Shown here piece after piece: positions 43,723 to 53,077 of a stretch of DNA of 64,000 nt. The first letter of the stretch is position 1, and every line of letters begins with the position of its first letter. The notes under the pieces were generated by a model that was not told where the DNA came from, searched no databases, and saw only the letters and a program-made list of their open reading frames with translations. The stretch spans positions 434,001 to 498,000 of the forward strand of contig NZ_QYYA01000001.1 of the NCBI RefSeq assembly GCF_003597125.1, read 5' to 3'. The stretch is from Alcanivorax profundi (GTDB taxonomy: Bacteria; Pseudomonadota; Gammaproteobacteria; Pseudomonadales; Alcanivoracaceae). Position numbers and translations under genes: made by a program.

Positions 43723-44190
43723 TTATTTCTTGGGCTTTTCGCTGACCCACAGGTTAATGGTGCCTTCTACGACCACCGTGCCGTCGTCACGCATGGCCTT
43801 GACAGTGACAGGCAGGTCACCGGGCTTCCAGTCTTCCGGTTTTACCTCGGCAGTGGCGGTGATGTTGCTGCTGGCCTTGGCGGTGTAATTCACGTTCATG
43901 CCTTTGGGGATCCAACGCAGGTGCTTGGGAATCGACGATTCCGCCATGGCCCCCATGGCGCATTCCAGGGCATTACAAATGGCGATCACATGGACTGTCT
44001 GGATGTGATTCTCCACCCCTTTGCGTTTTTTGAATTTCACTTCGCAGAAGTTGGGGCGCAATTCCGTGATGACCGGCGTGATGGTGGCAAAATAGGGGGC
44101 CTTGCGGCTGAACACCATGGAAAACAGCTTGCGACCGGCAGGCAGTTTCAGTGTTTTTTCATAAAGGTTGAGCAGGTAGTTGTCACTCAT
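43723..44190 (-). CDS. DUF4442 hot-dog fold protein (thioesterase-like)
   Basis: A 155-residue protein of the DUF4442 hot-dog family. LNLYEKTLKLPAGRKLFSMV at the start, the central VHVIAICNALECAMGAMAES helix and IPKGMNVNYTAKASSNITAT are typical. Relatives are proposed to be acyl-CoA thioesterases or acyl-binding proteins but lack a tested substrate. ATG 44190 has GGGAG upstream; the longer frame (to 44226) would add residues with no site. It is a second hot-dog protein in this window, after the one at 12.5 kb. Divergent from the DUF748 gene. Confidence 0.8.
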   Translation of the reverse strand: MSDNYLLNLYEKTLKLPAGRKLFSMVFSRKAPYFATITPVITELRPNFCEVKFKKRKGVENHIQTVHVIAICNALECAMGAMAESSIPKHLRWIPKGMNVNYTAKASSNITATAEVKPEDWKPGDLPVTVKAMRDDGTVVVEGTINLWVSEKPKK

Positions 44191-44320
44191 GACGGTTCTC
44201 CCGTAGATATTGCCGCCATTGTCCACGCCAAGGGGAGGGCTGCAATGGGTTTAGCGCGCCATTGTCACGCTCAACTGCTACCATGGCGTCAGGATCAGAA
44301 TCAGTACAAGAGGTGGGGTA

Positions 44321-47248
44321 GTGAAGGTCACGCAATCTTGGAAAAGCGCCAGCTGGAAGGGCAAAACACTGGTGGTTCTGGCGTTGTTGTTCGTGCTGTA
44401 TACCCTGGTGGGTTTCTTTGTGGTGCCGGGGCTGGTCAAGGATAACGCCCGACAGGCGCTGGCTGATCTGACGGGCCGCGACGTCACCATTTCCGAAGTG
44501 CGTTTTAACCCTCTGGTACTCAGTGCAGAGGTCGATGGCTTTGCCATTGCGGATGAGCAGACTGAGGTGCTGGCCGGTTTTGATCGTCTGTATGTGAATT
44601 TTCAGCTCTCTTCCCTGTTCCGCTGGACCTGGTACTTCGACGAGATCAGCGTAGAGGGCCTGACATTACGGGCCCAGCGGAATCCTGAATCCGTTTTCAA
44701 TTTCGATGATGTGATCGCCCACGCCCAGGCGCAGTTTGCCGAGGGCCCGGCAGAGCCTAAGCCAGTGGGGAGCGATGAGGATGAGGGCGGGTTGCCGAGC
44801 CTGGCTATTGCCACCATGACGCTCACCAATGGTGACCTGCGCTATACCGAGGCCACCGGCAAGGAGCCGCATCAACTGACTTTGCCCGTGGCATTTACCG
44901 TCAGCAATTTCTCGACGGTATCGAAGGGCGAGGGTCAGAATGATTATGCCATTCGCCTGGAAGGCCCGGATGGCGGGGTGTTCGACTGGAATGGCCATTT
45001 CGAATTCAGCCCCTTTGTTGCCAATGGCCGGTTGCAGGTGCAAGGGGTAGACCTGGTTTCACTGGCCAGGCTCGGGGCAGAACAGGTGCGCTTCACTGTG
45101 CCTTCGGGCGAGCTCGATGTGGAAGCCGAATATGCCTTTAATGCCGAGCCTGATGCTCAATTGATGGTCAGCAAGGGCCAGGTGGTGCTGCGCGATCTGG
45201 CGATTCAGAACCCTGCCGAGGAGACCCCAAGCCTGTTGCTGCCTCAGGTAAAGGTGTCCGGTGTTGCGGTAGATACCCTTTCACAGACGGTGAATATTCC
45301 CGAGGTGCTGATCAATCAACCGCATATTCGGGCCATCCTGGGGAGTGCGGGCCTTGATCTGGCGACGCTGTTTCTGCCTCCGGATCCCGATGAAGCTGAA
45401 GAGCGTAAACAGGTCGTCAAGGAAAAAGCCCAGCAGGCGGCAGAGAGAATTGCTGAAGCAGAAACCCTGTGGGTGCTTCACCTGGATGCCTTGAAAGTGG
45501 ATGGTAACCGGTTCGAGTTTGTGGATCGCACCCTGAATCCGGCGCAAACCGTGATGCTGGAAGAGGGCGTGTTTACGCTCAAGGATCTGGTGGTCGGAGA
45601 AGAATCGCCGTTCAGTTGGGAAGGCGCGGCCACTGTACTGGGTGAAGGCAAGTTGAGTCACACCGGGAAAGGCCAGCTCGCCCCATTGTCCATCAATACG
45701 TCGGCTTCCCTGACGGCGCTTCCGCTGGCGCCTTTGTCGCCGTGGCTGGAGCGGGAGATGCCGCTGCGCCTGGCGGCGGGCTCACTGGGTCTTGAATTGA
45801 ACACCGCAGTGGAAGGGGAATCACCGGATTTCACGGTAACAGGGGATGTGGCGGTGGATGGGCTGAACCTGCTGGAGAACGGTAGCCCGCTGCTCAAACT
45901 GAACCAGACCCGAATCAAGGGGCTCTCGTTGTCCACTGCCAACCAGCAAGTCGGCATCAACGAGATTGCGCTGACGGGTATGGATATGCTCCACCGCATT
46001 GATAATCAGGGGCGAGATGCTTCTGCGCGCATTGAGGCAGGTACCCGCCCGGCCCCCGCGGCACAGGGCAGCGAATCGTCGGCGCCCTGGCAAGTGGGCA
46101 TCAAGCGCGTTCGCCTGGTGGGCAGCCAGGTACGCCATGAAGACCTGTCGGTGAGTCCGAACTTCAAGATCGGCTTGTATCAGCTTTCCGGGGTGGTCAG
46201 TAATTTGAGCACGCGTCCAGGCAGCCGGGCGAGTCTGGACCTGAATGCCCAGGTCGATCGTTATGCGCCGTTCAGTATCAAGGGCAGCCTGTCACCGGAG
46301 CCTTTGTTTACTGACATGAATGTGTCTCTCAAGAACTATGAAATGACGGGCTTGACCCCCTTTACGGGCCATTATCTGGGCTACAAGGTAGAAAAAGGTC
46401 AGTTGGGCGTGGAGACGGAAGTGTCCATTGAGAATCGCCACCTGGACAGCGTCACAGATATTCAGGCAGACCAGTTTTATCTGGGCGAGAAAGTTCCGAG
46501 CGACGAGGCCGTCAAGGCGCCCGTCAAGCTGGGCCTGTCCGTGTTGCGGAGTCGTTCTGGTGAAATCACCCTGCCGGTGAAAATGTCCGGTGATCTTGAT
46601 GATCCGAGCTTCAGTGTCAGTGGCATGATTCTGAAAGTGCTCACCAATATCATCGTCAAGGCTGCCACGGCCCCGTTCTCTGTGCTGGCCGGGCTGGCCG
46701 GAGGGGAGAACCTGGAGCAGATCACCTTCACACCGGGCAGTGCCGAGGTGGGCCCCCAGACGCTTTCGTCTCTGGATGCGTTGTCCAAGGTGCTGGCGGA
46801 AAAACCGCACCTGAATATCGGATTGGTCGGTACTACCAACGCGGATGACCGGACAGCATTGGCGGCGCAACGTGTTGGTGATGATATTGATGGCCGTGAC
46901 TGGACCAGTATTGATGTTGCGGTTCAGGACAAACGTTTGCGCCGCAAGCTGATTCGCCGCTATGAATCGGAGACGGACAAGGAGGTTGAGACGCTGGTCA
47001 GTGCGTCGTTGCCAGAAGAGGAAGAGGCCGCCGATGCGATTCTGGCCCGTGCGGCCTGGGATGCCATGGTGACCCAGGAAGCGCAGGCGGTGACCCGTGA
47101 GCAACTGGTGGAGTTGGCCCGGTTGCGTTCAGAGAATGCCAAAGCCGCGCTGGTACAGGAATTCGAGGTTGCCCAGGCCCGTGTCTATCTCAATGAATCC
47201 ACATTGGACGGTGAAGTGTCTGGCCTGACCCTGACCCTGGAAAAATAA
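44321..47248 (+). CDS. DUF748 (AsmA-like) inner-membrane/periplasmic protein
   Basis: A 975-residue protein. One N-terminal transmembrane helix (LVVLALLFVLYTLVGFFVVP) anchors a large periplasmic part. VLSAEVDGFAIADEQTEVLA and FDRLYVNFQLSSLFRW are typical of DUF748, an AsmA-like family thought to form long beta-groove structures linked with lipid transport between membranes. The last 250 residues include FTPGSAEVGPQTLSSLDALS, an OmpA-like peptidoglycan-binding pattern often appended to DUF748. The start is GTG 44321 with GAGGTGGGG just upstream. A methyltransferase-like gene follows after three bases. Confidence 0.82.
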   Translation: MKVTQSWKSASWKGKTLVVLALLFVLYTLVGFFVVPGLVKDNARQALADLTGRDVTISEVRFNPLVLSAEVDGFAIADEQTEVLAGFDRLYVNFQLSSLFRWTWYFDEISVEGLTLRAQRNPESVFNFDDVIAHAQAQFAEGPAEPKPVGSDEDEGGLPSLAIATMTLTNGDLRYTEATGKEPHQLTLPVAFTVSNFSTVSKGEGQNDYAIRLEGPDGGVFDWNGHFEFSPFVANGRLQVQGVDLVSLARLGAEQVRFTVPSGELDVEAEYAFNAEPDAQLMVSKGQVVLRDLAIQNPAEETPSLLLPQVKVSGVAVDTLSQTVNIPEVLINQPHIRAILGSAGLDLATLFLPPDPDEAEERKQVVKEKAQQAAERIAEAETLWVLHLDALKVDGNRFEFVDRTLNPAQTVMLEEGVFTLKDLVVGEESPFSWEGAATVLGEGKLSHTGKGQLAPLSINTSASLTALPLAPLSPWLEREMPLRLAAGSLGLELNTAVEGESPDFTVTGDVAVDGLNLLENGSPLLKLNQTRIKGLSLSTANQQVGINEIALTGMDMLHRIDNQGRDASARIEAGTRPAPAAQGSESSAPWQVGIKRVRLVGSQVRHEDLSVSPNFKIGLYQLSGVVSNLSTRPGSRASLDLNAQVDRYAPFSIKGSLSPEPLFTDMNVSLKNYEMTGLTPFTGHYLGYKVEKGQLGVETEVSIENRHLDSVTDIQADQFYLGEKVPSDEAVKAPVKLGLSVLRSRSGEITLPVKMSGDLDDPSFSVSGMILKVLTNIIVKAATAPFSVLAGLAGGENLEQITFTPGSAEVGPQTLSSLDALSKVLAEKPHLNIGLVGTTNADDRTALAAQRVGDDIDGRDWTSIDVAVQDKRLRRKLIRRYESETDKEVETLVSASLPEEEEAADAILARAAWDAMVTQEAQAVTREQLVELARLRSENAKAALVQEFEVAQARVYLNESTLDGEVSGLTLTLEK

Positions 47249-47251
47249 CCA

Positions 47252-48004
47252 ATGGCAGTGGTATGGAGTGCGGATCGCGATGGTGTGCACTACGAAGTTC
47301 GCCAGGCAGGGAAAACGCTACGCCTGTATGCCAACGGCATTCAGCATTCCGAGTTTCATCCCGGACGCTTGCTGACAGGAAGCGTCTGGGATTTGCTCTG
47401 GTTGCCGGCCCTGTTGCATGAGCCCAGCCAGTGTCGACGGGTTCTGGTACTGGGACTGGGTGGGGGGTCCCTGATTCCCCCGTTGCGCCGCTTGCTTGAC
47501 CCGGAGATTCTGATGGCGGTGGAGCTGGATGCGCCGCATCTGGAGGTCGCCCGCGAGGTATTTGCCATTGAGTCGTTTGGGGTCGACACCTGGCTGGCCG
47601 ATGCCAGGTTATGGCTGCAGGCCTACGATGGTCCTCCCTTTGACTTGATCATTGAAGACCTGTTTGCGCCCAGCAATGATCAGGTGACCCGTGCCGTAGC
47701 GGCGGACCCTGAGTGGTTTGCCTGTCTGGCGGATAACCTGACCCCGACGGGAACACTGGTGATGAACTTCGGCGACTGGCAGGAATACCGAGATAGCCCT
47801 GTGGCGGCTGACTGGCCATTGGCCGAGCATGGTTTTGCCAGCCGTTTCCGATTGTCTTGCAGTGATTGTCACAATGCCGTGATGGCGTTTACCCGTGAGC
47901 CCGCGCGCAGCATTCACCTGCGTCGACGTATTGCCAACACGCCTGAATTGAACGGTTTTCTGGCGAAAAGGCGGCTGGATTACCACATCCGGCAACTGGA
48001 CTAA
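47252..48004 (+). CDS. Spermidine synthase-like methyltransferase-fold protein
   Basis: A 250-residue protein with the spermidine-synthase Rossmann fold: VLVLGLGGGSLIPPLRRLLD is the SAM/decarboxy-SAM site, MAVELDAPHLEVAREVFA carries the acidic residue for ribose, and DLIIEDLFAPSNDQVT stands where spermidine synthase has its catalytic Asp. It lacks the N-terminal beta-strand domain of a true SpeE, and many such short proteins are annotated as fused or degenerate spermidine synthases with unknown substrate. It starts three bases after the DUF748 stop, so they are probably one operon. Aminopropyl transfer is not assured. Confidence 0.75.
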   Translation: MAVVWSADRDGVHYEVRQAGKTLRLYANGIQHSEFHPGRLLTGSVWDLLWLPALLHEPSQCRRVLVLGLGGGSLIPPLRRLLDPEILMAVELDAPHLEVAREVFAIESFGVDTWLADARLWLQAYDGPPFDLIIEDLFAPSNDQVTRAVAADPEWFACLADNLTPTGTLVMNFGDWQEYRDSPVAADWPLAEHGFASRFRLSCSDCHNAVMAFTREPARSIHLRRRIANTPELNGFLAKRRLDYHIRQLD

Positions 48005-48047
48005 TCTCTCGCCGCTTTCTTCTGTTCTGCTTTCGCGTTTCTTCTCT

Positions 48048-48080
48048 GTCACTGCGTGAGCGGGCTACTCAAGCAGTGAC
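48048..48080. terminator. Hairpin between the spermidine-synthase-like gene and slt
   Basis: GTCACTGC pairs with GCAGTGAC, and inside it TGAG pairs with CTCA, around a CGGGCTA loop. It overlaps the slt stop codon (48065-48067), so it may serve both convergent genes. No T tract follows. Confidence 0.4.
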
Positions 48081-50002
48081 AAGGAATACAGGCTCTGGCT
48101 CTCTGCTTCGGTTAACAGCAGGGCGCTGCGCGGCTTGTCATCGTGCAAGCCGATCAGGATCGCCCGGTAGGTAAGCACCGCTTTAACGTAGTCCCGGGTT
48201 TCCCGGAACGGAATGGATTCTATCCAGACATCGGCGGCCACTGCCTTGTCGTCCTCTTCCAGCCAGCTGTTCAATCGGTGCGGGCCAGCATTGTAGGCGG
48301 CCAGCGCCAACAGTCGATTGCCATTGAACTGTTCCAGCAGGCCAGCCAGGTAATGGCTGCCGAGGGCGATGTTGAGGTCCTTGTCGTACAGCTTTTCCTG
48401 ATCCGGCCGCGCATGGCCGCTGTCCCGTGCCACATTGCGCGCAGTGGCAGGCATCAGTTGCATCAGTCCGCTGGCACCCACCGGTGAACGGGCACGTGGA
48501 TTAAAGGCGCTTTCCCGGCGCGAAACTGCCATGGCGAGCCACGGATCCAGATCATTCTCGCGGCCGGCTTTTTCGAATGTCTGTCGATAGGCCGGCGGGA
48601 AACGCCAGGCGAGAGTATCCCAGGCCTTGGCCTGAATAGACGCGGCCACGGCCATGCTGTACCACTGCTGTTCAAGGGCATACTGGGCAAGCTGTCGTTG
48701 CTGCTGCTCATTGCTGTGCCACATCAGCCACATCCACTCTTCGTGGGCTGCACGGTCTTCCCCCATGTCGAGCAGCATGCCAATACGCGCTGCCGCGGGA
48801 GGGGGAGAGAAATCCTCCCCCTGGACAAAGGCGGCAGTGGAAAACTGATAGGGCTCGCCCAATTGGTCTGCTGCCAGAAAGGCATAAAAATTCCGGCCTT
48901 TGGCGGCTTGCTGTAGCAGGGTGCGGGCGGCGTCAGGCTCTCCGTTTTGTTCCTGGGCCTTGGCCAGCCAGTATTGCCAGCGAGATTCCTGCCGTTCTGT
49001 CTCAGGCATCCGTGTCACCCAATGCTCAACGCCGGGCCAGTCTTGCTCGATGATGGCGCGGCGGGTCCGCTGGATCAGCAGTTCCGCGTCGGCATGCTGA
49101 TCCAGCCATTGGTCCAGCCATGGCCGGTTTTCTTCAATGCCGCGAATAGTGGAGTACCAGGCAAGGCGCCGGGCCAGTGTTTCTCGCGCGTCCACATCGG
49201 GAATGTCTTTCTGTGCGTGCTTTTCGTACCACTGGCGGGCGGCGACCGTATCCGTCTGAATCCAGCGATAAACACCTGCCTGCAATAGTGCCTGACGCTG
49301 GGTGGGGGGCAGTGAGTGCGGTAGTGACTGCAGCTGCTCCGGTGAGCGGTACAGTGTTTTCAGCCGACGGCTGGCATCCGCATAGGCACTGCCATCCAGC
49401 TTGCGGTCCAGGTAACGCATCAGGCTGTACTGGCCCGCTTCAAATGCCAGCTGCTGGCGTTCCCAGATCGCGGTGTCATCAATGATGTCTTGCTTCTGGG
49501 CGGCCTCGAACAGCGGGTCGCAGGCATCGGGCAGCGAGCGGCCATGGGCCCAGATGTCCCGGGCACTCTGCAAGGCCTGGGTATCACCCTGAGCCACTTT
49601 GGCGCGATAGTAATAGCATTTCAGGCTGGTGGCAGACGGCGGCTGTTGCCAGATGGCGAGCACATCGTCCCAGCGCTCGGCCTTGCCGTAGGCCACCAGA
49701 GCCAGCTGTCGAATATCCGTAGGGAGCGGTGAGTCGGGGTAATCCCGGACGTAGTCATTGATCCGCTGGGGATTCAGGTTTGGCAGCGCAGCGCGCAGGC
49801 GATGAAAATCCAGATAGGCCTGCAGTGGGTGTTCGTCCCCCAGCTGCTTTTCCATTCGGGAGAGGGTCTCCCAGTCGTCATGTCGCGCTGCATCCAGTGC
49901 CTGGCGGAAGTTGCCGCTGTCCGTGGCGGCAAAAACCAACGAAGAAATCAGGTTGCAGGCCAGCAGTACTACAGCGCGGGTGAAGGGCGCAGTGCCAACC
50001 AT
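48065..50002 (-). CDS. slt: Soluble lytic murein transglycosylase
   Basis: A 645-residue periplasmic enzyme, length as in Slt70. A signal peptide (MVGTAPFTRAVVLLACNLIS ending near SLVFAA) leads into the superhelical U and L domains. The C-terminal lysozyme-like domain carries the catalytic Glu in AVSRRESAFNPRARSPVGAS and GLMQLMPATARNVA, with LALAAYNAGPHRLNSWL and IPFRETRDYVKAVLTYRAI as the other hallmarks. It cleaves peptidoglycan with formation of 1,6-anhydromuramic ends, which are the substrates later handled by NagZ. ATG 50002 follows GGAG; a GTG four codons upstream is less likely. Divergent from rsmC. Confidence 0.93.
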   Translation of the reverse strand: MVGTAPFTRAVVLLACNLISSLVFAATDSGNFRQALDAARHDDWETLSRMEKQLGDEHPLQAYLDFHRLRAALPNLNPQRINDYVRDYPDSPLPTDIRQLALVAYGKAERWDDVLAIWQQPPSATSLKCYYYRAKVAQGDTQALQSARDIWAHGRSLPDACDPLFEAAQKQDIIDDTAIWERQQLAFEAGQYSLMRYLDRKLDGSAYADASRRLKTLYRSPEQLQSLPHSLPPTQRQALLQAGVYRWIQTDTVAARQWYEKHAQKDIPDVDARETLARRLAWYSTIRGIEENRPWLDQWLDQHADAELLIQRTRRAIIEQDWPGVEHWVTRMPETERQESRWQYWLAKAQEQNGEPDAARTLLQQAAKGRNFYAFLAADQLGEPYQFSTAAFVQGEDFSPPPAAARIGMLLDMGEDRAAHEEWMWLMWHSNEQQQRQLAQYALEQQWYSMAVAASIQAKAWDTLAWRFPPAYRQTFEKAGRENDLDPWLAMAVSRRESAFNPRARSPVGASGLMQLMPATARNVARDSGHARPDQEKLYDKDLNIALGSHYLAGLLEQFNGNRLLALAAYNAGPHRLNSWLEEDDKAVAADVWIESIPFRETRDYVKAVLTYRAILIGLHDDKPRSALLLTEAESQSLYSLSLLE

Positions 50003-50157
50003 GAGTGTCTCCACATCGTCAGAATGATTCTGATTCTACGCAAACCGGGGGGCCAGAGGGGAGAGATTGTGTAAAACTTTCGCGGCCAGTGGCTGCGGTC
50101 TCACAGGGAGTATGCGCTATACTGCAGCCCGTTTTTATTGGCAATGTTGGCGCACGA

Positions 50158-51132
50158 ATGATGGAAAACACTACCCAGTTGTTAGTTCGGCAGGATGAGG
50201 CTCTGGCAGGCCGTCAGGTGCTTGTTGTGGAGGCCAATGATCCTGCGTTGACCGGGTTGAATATCGATGCGCAAATTCACGTGCATGCGGATGACTTTAC
50301 CATCGGCGCGCATCAGTGGTCGCCACTGCCTTCGGTGGCTAATGAAGTGGATTTGCTGGTGTTGCCATTGCCCAAATCCATCGACCGACTGCGTTTCTTG
50401 CTCAATGGGTTAGCCGGTGCGTTGGATAAACCGGTGGAGTTGTGGCTGATTGGACCTGCCAAAGGCGGCATTCGCGGGGCGCTCAAGCACCTTGAAGCCC
50501 ATGTGGATGAGGTCGAGCTGGTGGATAGTGCGCGGCACTGCAAATTGTACCGTGGCATGCTACAACCCGGTGCCAGCCAAACTCTGGCGGCCTGGGGGCA
50601 GAGTATTCCCGTGGGGGAGTTGACGGCGGTGAGTTACCCCGGGGTCTTCAGCCATGGCCGTTTGGATGAAGGGTCTCAGCTCTTGTTGGATGCCATGGCG
50701 GGTCATCGTTTGCCGTCCCCCGGCAAAGTCATTGATATGGGCTGTGGCGCCGGTGTGCTGTCGATTTCCCTGGCGCGGCAAGGCTGGCAGGTTCAGGCCG
50801 TGGATGTGAGTGCCTCTGCGGTAGCGGCATGCCAGGCGAGCCTTGAGAAAAATGACCTTCAGGGTCGGGTCATGGGGGGAGACCTGTTTTCACCGGTATC
50901 CGGTCGTGTGGACATGATTGTCACCAACCCGCCGTTTCACGACCGACGTCAGCGAACCACGGACATTACCCGCCGATTGATTGCCGACGCCCCCAGACAC
51001 CTGCGAGAGGGCGGTGAGATCTGGTTGGTGGCCAATCGTGAGTTGCCCTATGCCCAATGGCTCGATGATGCCTTCGGGCATGTTCAGGTGGCAGCGGAAA
51101 CCAACCGTTTCCGGGTGTATCGGGCGGTCTGA
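50158..51132 (+). CDS. rsmC: 16S rRNA (guanine1207-N2)-methyltransferase
   Basis: A 324-residue RsmC/RlmG-type methyltransferase. An N-terminal decayed methyltransferase domain (about 1-155) is followed by the active one, with SAM site KVIDMGCGAGVLSISLARQG and the catalytic NPPFH in MIVTNPPFHDRRQ. The motif YPGVFSHGRLDEGSQLLLD is typical of RsmC. It methylates G1207 of 16S rRNA, by family. Two adjacent ATG codons (50158 and 50161) could start; neither has a clear ribosome site. It is divergent from slt and convergent with the epimerase gene. Confidence 0.87.
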   Translation: MMENTTQLLVRQDEALAGRQVLVVEANDPALTGLNIDAQIHVHADDFTIGAHQWSPLPSVANEVDLLVLPLPKSIDRLRFLLNGLAGALDKPVELWLIGPAKGGIRGALKHLEAHVDEVELVDSARHCKLYRGMLQPGASQTLAAWGQSIPVGELTAVSYPGVFSHGRLDEGSQLLLDAMAGHRLPSPGKVIDMGCGAGVLSISLARQGWQVQAVDVSASAVAACQASLEKNDLQGRVMGGDLFSPVSGRVDMIVTNPPFHDRRQRTTDITRRLIADAPRHLREGGEIWLVANRELPYAQWLDDAFGHVQVAAETNRFRVYRAV

Positions 51133-51154
51133 TCAGCGTCATCCCGTCACAGCA

Positions 51155-52135
51155 TTAAAGCATTTTCTCTGTGGCCATCCAGGTGATGCAATTCTCGACC
51201 ATGGTGGCCAGTGGGACCTGATCATTGAAGCCCAGCTCCCGCACTGCCTTGCTGCCGTCGGCATGTACACGGCTGGTCACCAGCGCGACCTTCTCGGGTG
51301 TCAGTCGTGGCTCGTTGCCGGTAAACAGGCTGGCAATCGGGTAAAGCTGCCCGGCCAGTCGCAGGACGGCAGGCGGCACTGTTCTGGATGGCGCCTTGCG
51401 GCCAAGCCGGCCGGCGATGGTTTGTACCAGCTCCAGAAAACTCGCCTCTACTCCGGCAAGGATATAGCGCTCGCCGCAGACACCCTTGTCCAAGGCCGCA
51501 AGGTGTGCGCGGGCGACTTCCTCAACGGCACAGAAGTTGCCGCCCCCCGGCGGCACGCCTGGCAGCTTGCCATCGTTGATCAGTTTGATCATCTGCGACC
51601 AGTTGTGGGTGTCGCCGGCGCCGATGATTCCGCAGGGGTTCAGGATCACGGCATCCAATCCCTGCTTGATACCGTTTTCCACTTCCTGCTCGGCGAGAAA
51701 CTTGGTGCGGTTGTAGCTGATCCAGTCGCTGGCCGCGTTGGACGGTGTTTCCTCGTTGATGGGACTGTCCTGGATACCCCAGGCAGAAATGGACGAGGTG
51801 TGGAGAAAACGCCCCGCCACATTTTTTAGCGCGGCGCTCACCATGGCTCGGGTGCCCATCACATTGTCACGGTACTGCTGTGCATTGCCGCGACGCCACA
51901 GGCTGGTGTTGCCCGCCACATGGAACACCGCATCCGGGGCTGCAGGCATGACCAGCGCCAGTTCGGTGGCATTATCCAGTGGCGCCTGGACGACCGATAC
52001 GCCCTTGGCCTGAAGCGCGGAGGCATCGCTGCGAGGCCGGACAACGGCCGTGACGTCCCAGCCGTTGTCGAGTAGCTGTTCTACGATATGCCCACCCAGA
52101 AATCCCCTGGCTCCGCTGACAAACGCGACTGGCAT
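51155..52135 (-). CDS. NAD-dependent epimerase/dehydratase (extended SDR)
   Basis: A 326-residue extended SDR of the dihydroflavonol-reductase-like group. The cofactor site is VSGARGFLGGHIVEQLLDNG, the catalytic pair is in SYNRTKFLAEQEV (Tyr-x-x-x-Lys) and ILNPCGIIGAGDTHNWSQM follows. Substrate unknown; such proteins reduce ketones or act on sugar nucleotides and sterol-like compounds. ATG 52135 has AAGGAG upstream; an in-frame start further out has no site. It is convergent with rsmC, 22 bases apart, and lies just before the tRNA gene. Confidence 0.82.
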   Translation of the reverse strand: MPVAFVSGARGFLGGHIVEQLLDNGWDVTAVVRPRSDASALQAKGVSVVQAPLDNATELALVMPAAPDAVFHVAGNTSLWRRGNAQQYRDNVMGTRAMVSAALKNVAGRFLHTSSISAWGIQDSPINEETPSNAASDWISYNRTKFLAEQEVENGIKQGLDAVILNPCGIIGAGDTHNWSQMIKLINDGKLPGVPPGGGNFCAVEEVARAHLAALDKGVCGERYILAGVEASFLELVQTIAGRLGRKAPSRTVPPAVLRLAGQLYPIASLFTGNEPRLTPEKVALVTSRVHADGSKAVRELGFNDQVPLATMVENCITWMATEKML

Positions 52136-52235
52136 GTGTTTCTCCTTATAGTGGCCATCGTTGAGATGGCTAAACGCCGTTGACGAAAAGTGTACCGCCT
52201 TTGCGCCCAAGTGTGACGAAAACTACGAGAGGGAC

Positions 52236-52264
52236 TGGCCAACTGGCGGCCTTTTGACTATATT
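52236..52264 (+). promoter_or_regulatory. Candidate tRNA promoter
   Basis: TGGCCA at 52236-52241 and TATATT at 52259-52264 with a 17-base spacer could be the -35 and -10 boxes; transcription would begin around 52271, shortly before the tRNA at 52278. The -35 match is weak (four of six). Confidence 0.35.
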
Positions 52265-52277
52265 CCCGTTTCTCTCG

Positions 52278-52351
52278 GCGGGTGTAGTTCAATGGTAGAA
52301 CGGCAGCTTCCCAAGCTGCATACGAGAGTTCGATTCTCTTCACCCGCTCCA
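52278..52351 (+). tRNA. tRNA-Gly (anticodon CCC)
   Basis: A 74-base tRNA with encoded CCA. The 7-bp acceptor stem GCGGGTG/CACCCGC, D arm with TAGTTCAATGGTAGA, anticodon loop TTCCCAA on a GCAGC/GCTGC stem, and T arm with GTTCGATTC are all complete. Anticodon CCC reads GGG glycine codons. It closely resembles E. coli glyU. Confidence 0.95.
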
Positions 52352-52357
52352 AATCCG

Positions 52358-52383
52358 AAAAGCCGCCTGATGGCGGCTTTTTT
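52358..52383 (+). terminator. Intrinsic terminator of tRNA-Gly
   Basis: AAAAGCCGCC and GGCGGCTTTT pair around a TGAT loop and run into further T residues, 7 bases after the tRNA. A textbook intrinsic terminator. Confidence 0.88.
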
Positions 52384-52464
52384 CGTTCTCGGGACCCCGT
52401 TTTCAATGTTCAGGATTGTCTGCCGGGATCCCGCCCCTGTATGTCGCGCCGGCATCCGCCGCGA

Positions 52465-52980
52465 TTAGTAGGCTCCAGCGCTGTAGATCAATTCATAGCT
52501 GTGGCTGTAGATCTCGAGGATATTACCGAACGGGTCTTCCATATAAATCATTCGGTAGGGCTTCTCTCCGGGATAGTAGTAACGGGGCTCTGCCATCCGT
52601 TTCTTTCCACCAGCGGCAACGATTCTTTCCGCGAGTTGTTCCACGTTTGGATCTTGCACGCAGAAGTGAAATACGCCTGTTTTCCAGTATTCGAAGTTGT
52701 TATCCGGGGCTTGCTGGTTGGGAAACTGGAACAGCTCCACGCCGATGCGGTCTCCAGTGGAAAGGTGCGCAATGCGGAAGCTGCCCCAGCCTGCTCCAAA
52801 TACATCGGTACACATCTCACCAATGGCACTGTCATCTTCCTCTATGTCGGTTGGCGCCATGATCAGATACCAGCCCATCACCTCGGTGTAAAAGGCAACA
52901 GCTTTATCCAGGTCGGGGACGGAGAGACCAAGGTGGGAAAAATTTCGGGGGTAAGGCGGTGTGGCAGTGGCGTTTTCCAT
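52465..52980 (-). CDS. VOC-fold protein (glyoxalase/dioxygenase superfamily)
   Basis: A 171-residue protein made of one vicinal-oxygen-chelate unit. The start RNFSHLGLSVPDLDKAVAFYTEV has the first metal-ligand His, VFHFCVQDPNVEQLAERI the second, and MIYMEDPFGNILEIYSHSYE the Glu. The longer-than-minimal single unit fits a glyoxalase- or extradiol-dioxygenase-like enzyme; the substrate is unknown. ATG 52980 has GGAG upstream. It is divergent from a LysR gene, which suggests local control. Confidence 0.78.
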   Translation of the reverse strand: MENATATPPYPRNFSHLGLSVPDLDKAVAFYTEVMGWYLIMAPTDIEEDDSAIGEMCTDVFGAGWGSFRIAHLSTGDRIGVELFQFPNQQAPDNNFEYWKTGVFHFCVQDPNVEQLAERIVAAGGKKRMAEPRYYYPGEKPYRMIYMEDPFGNILEIYSHSYELIYSAGAY

Positions 52981-53039
52981 GGGGGTCTCCAGAATCTGTT
53001 ATAAGTGCGAATAAGGTTACGTTGCCCTTATGATCACGT

Positions 53040-53057
53040 ATAATTATTGATTATTAT
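53040..53057. promoter_or_regulatory. AT-rich dyad between VOC and LysR genes
   Basis: ATAAT-N8-ATTAT lies midway between the two divergent start codons, the usual place of a LysR site. The sequence is low in complexity, so the symmetry could be chance. Confidence 0.3.
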
Positions 53058-53077
53058 TATTTCGATAATGGTGAGTG

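Noticed and set aside
47252-48004. True spermidine synthase speE
   Set aside because: The N-terminal strand domain and substrate-binding residues of SpeE are not evident; only the core fold is present.
52258-52455. Coding frame across the tRNA-Gly gene on the minus strand
   Set aside because: The region is a complete tRNA followed by an intrinsic terminator.
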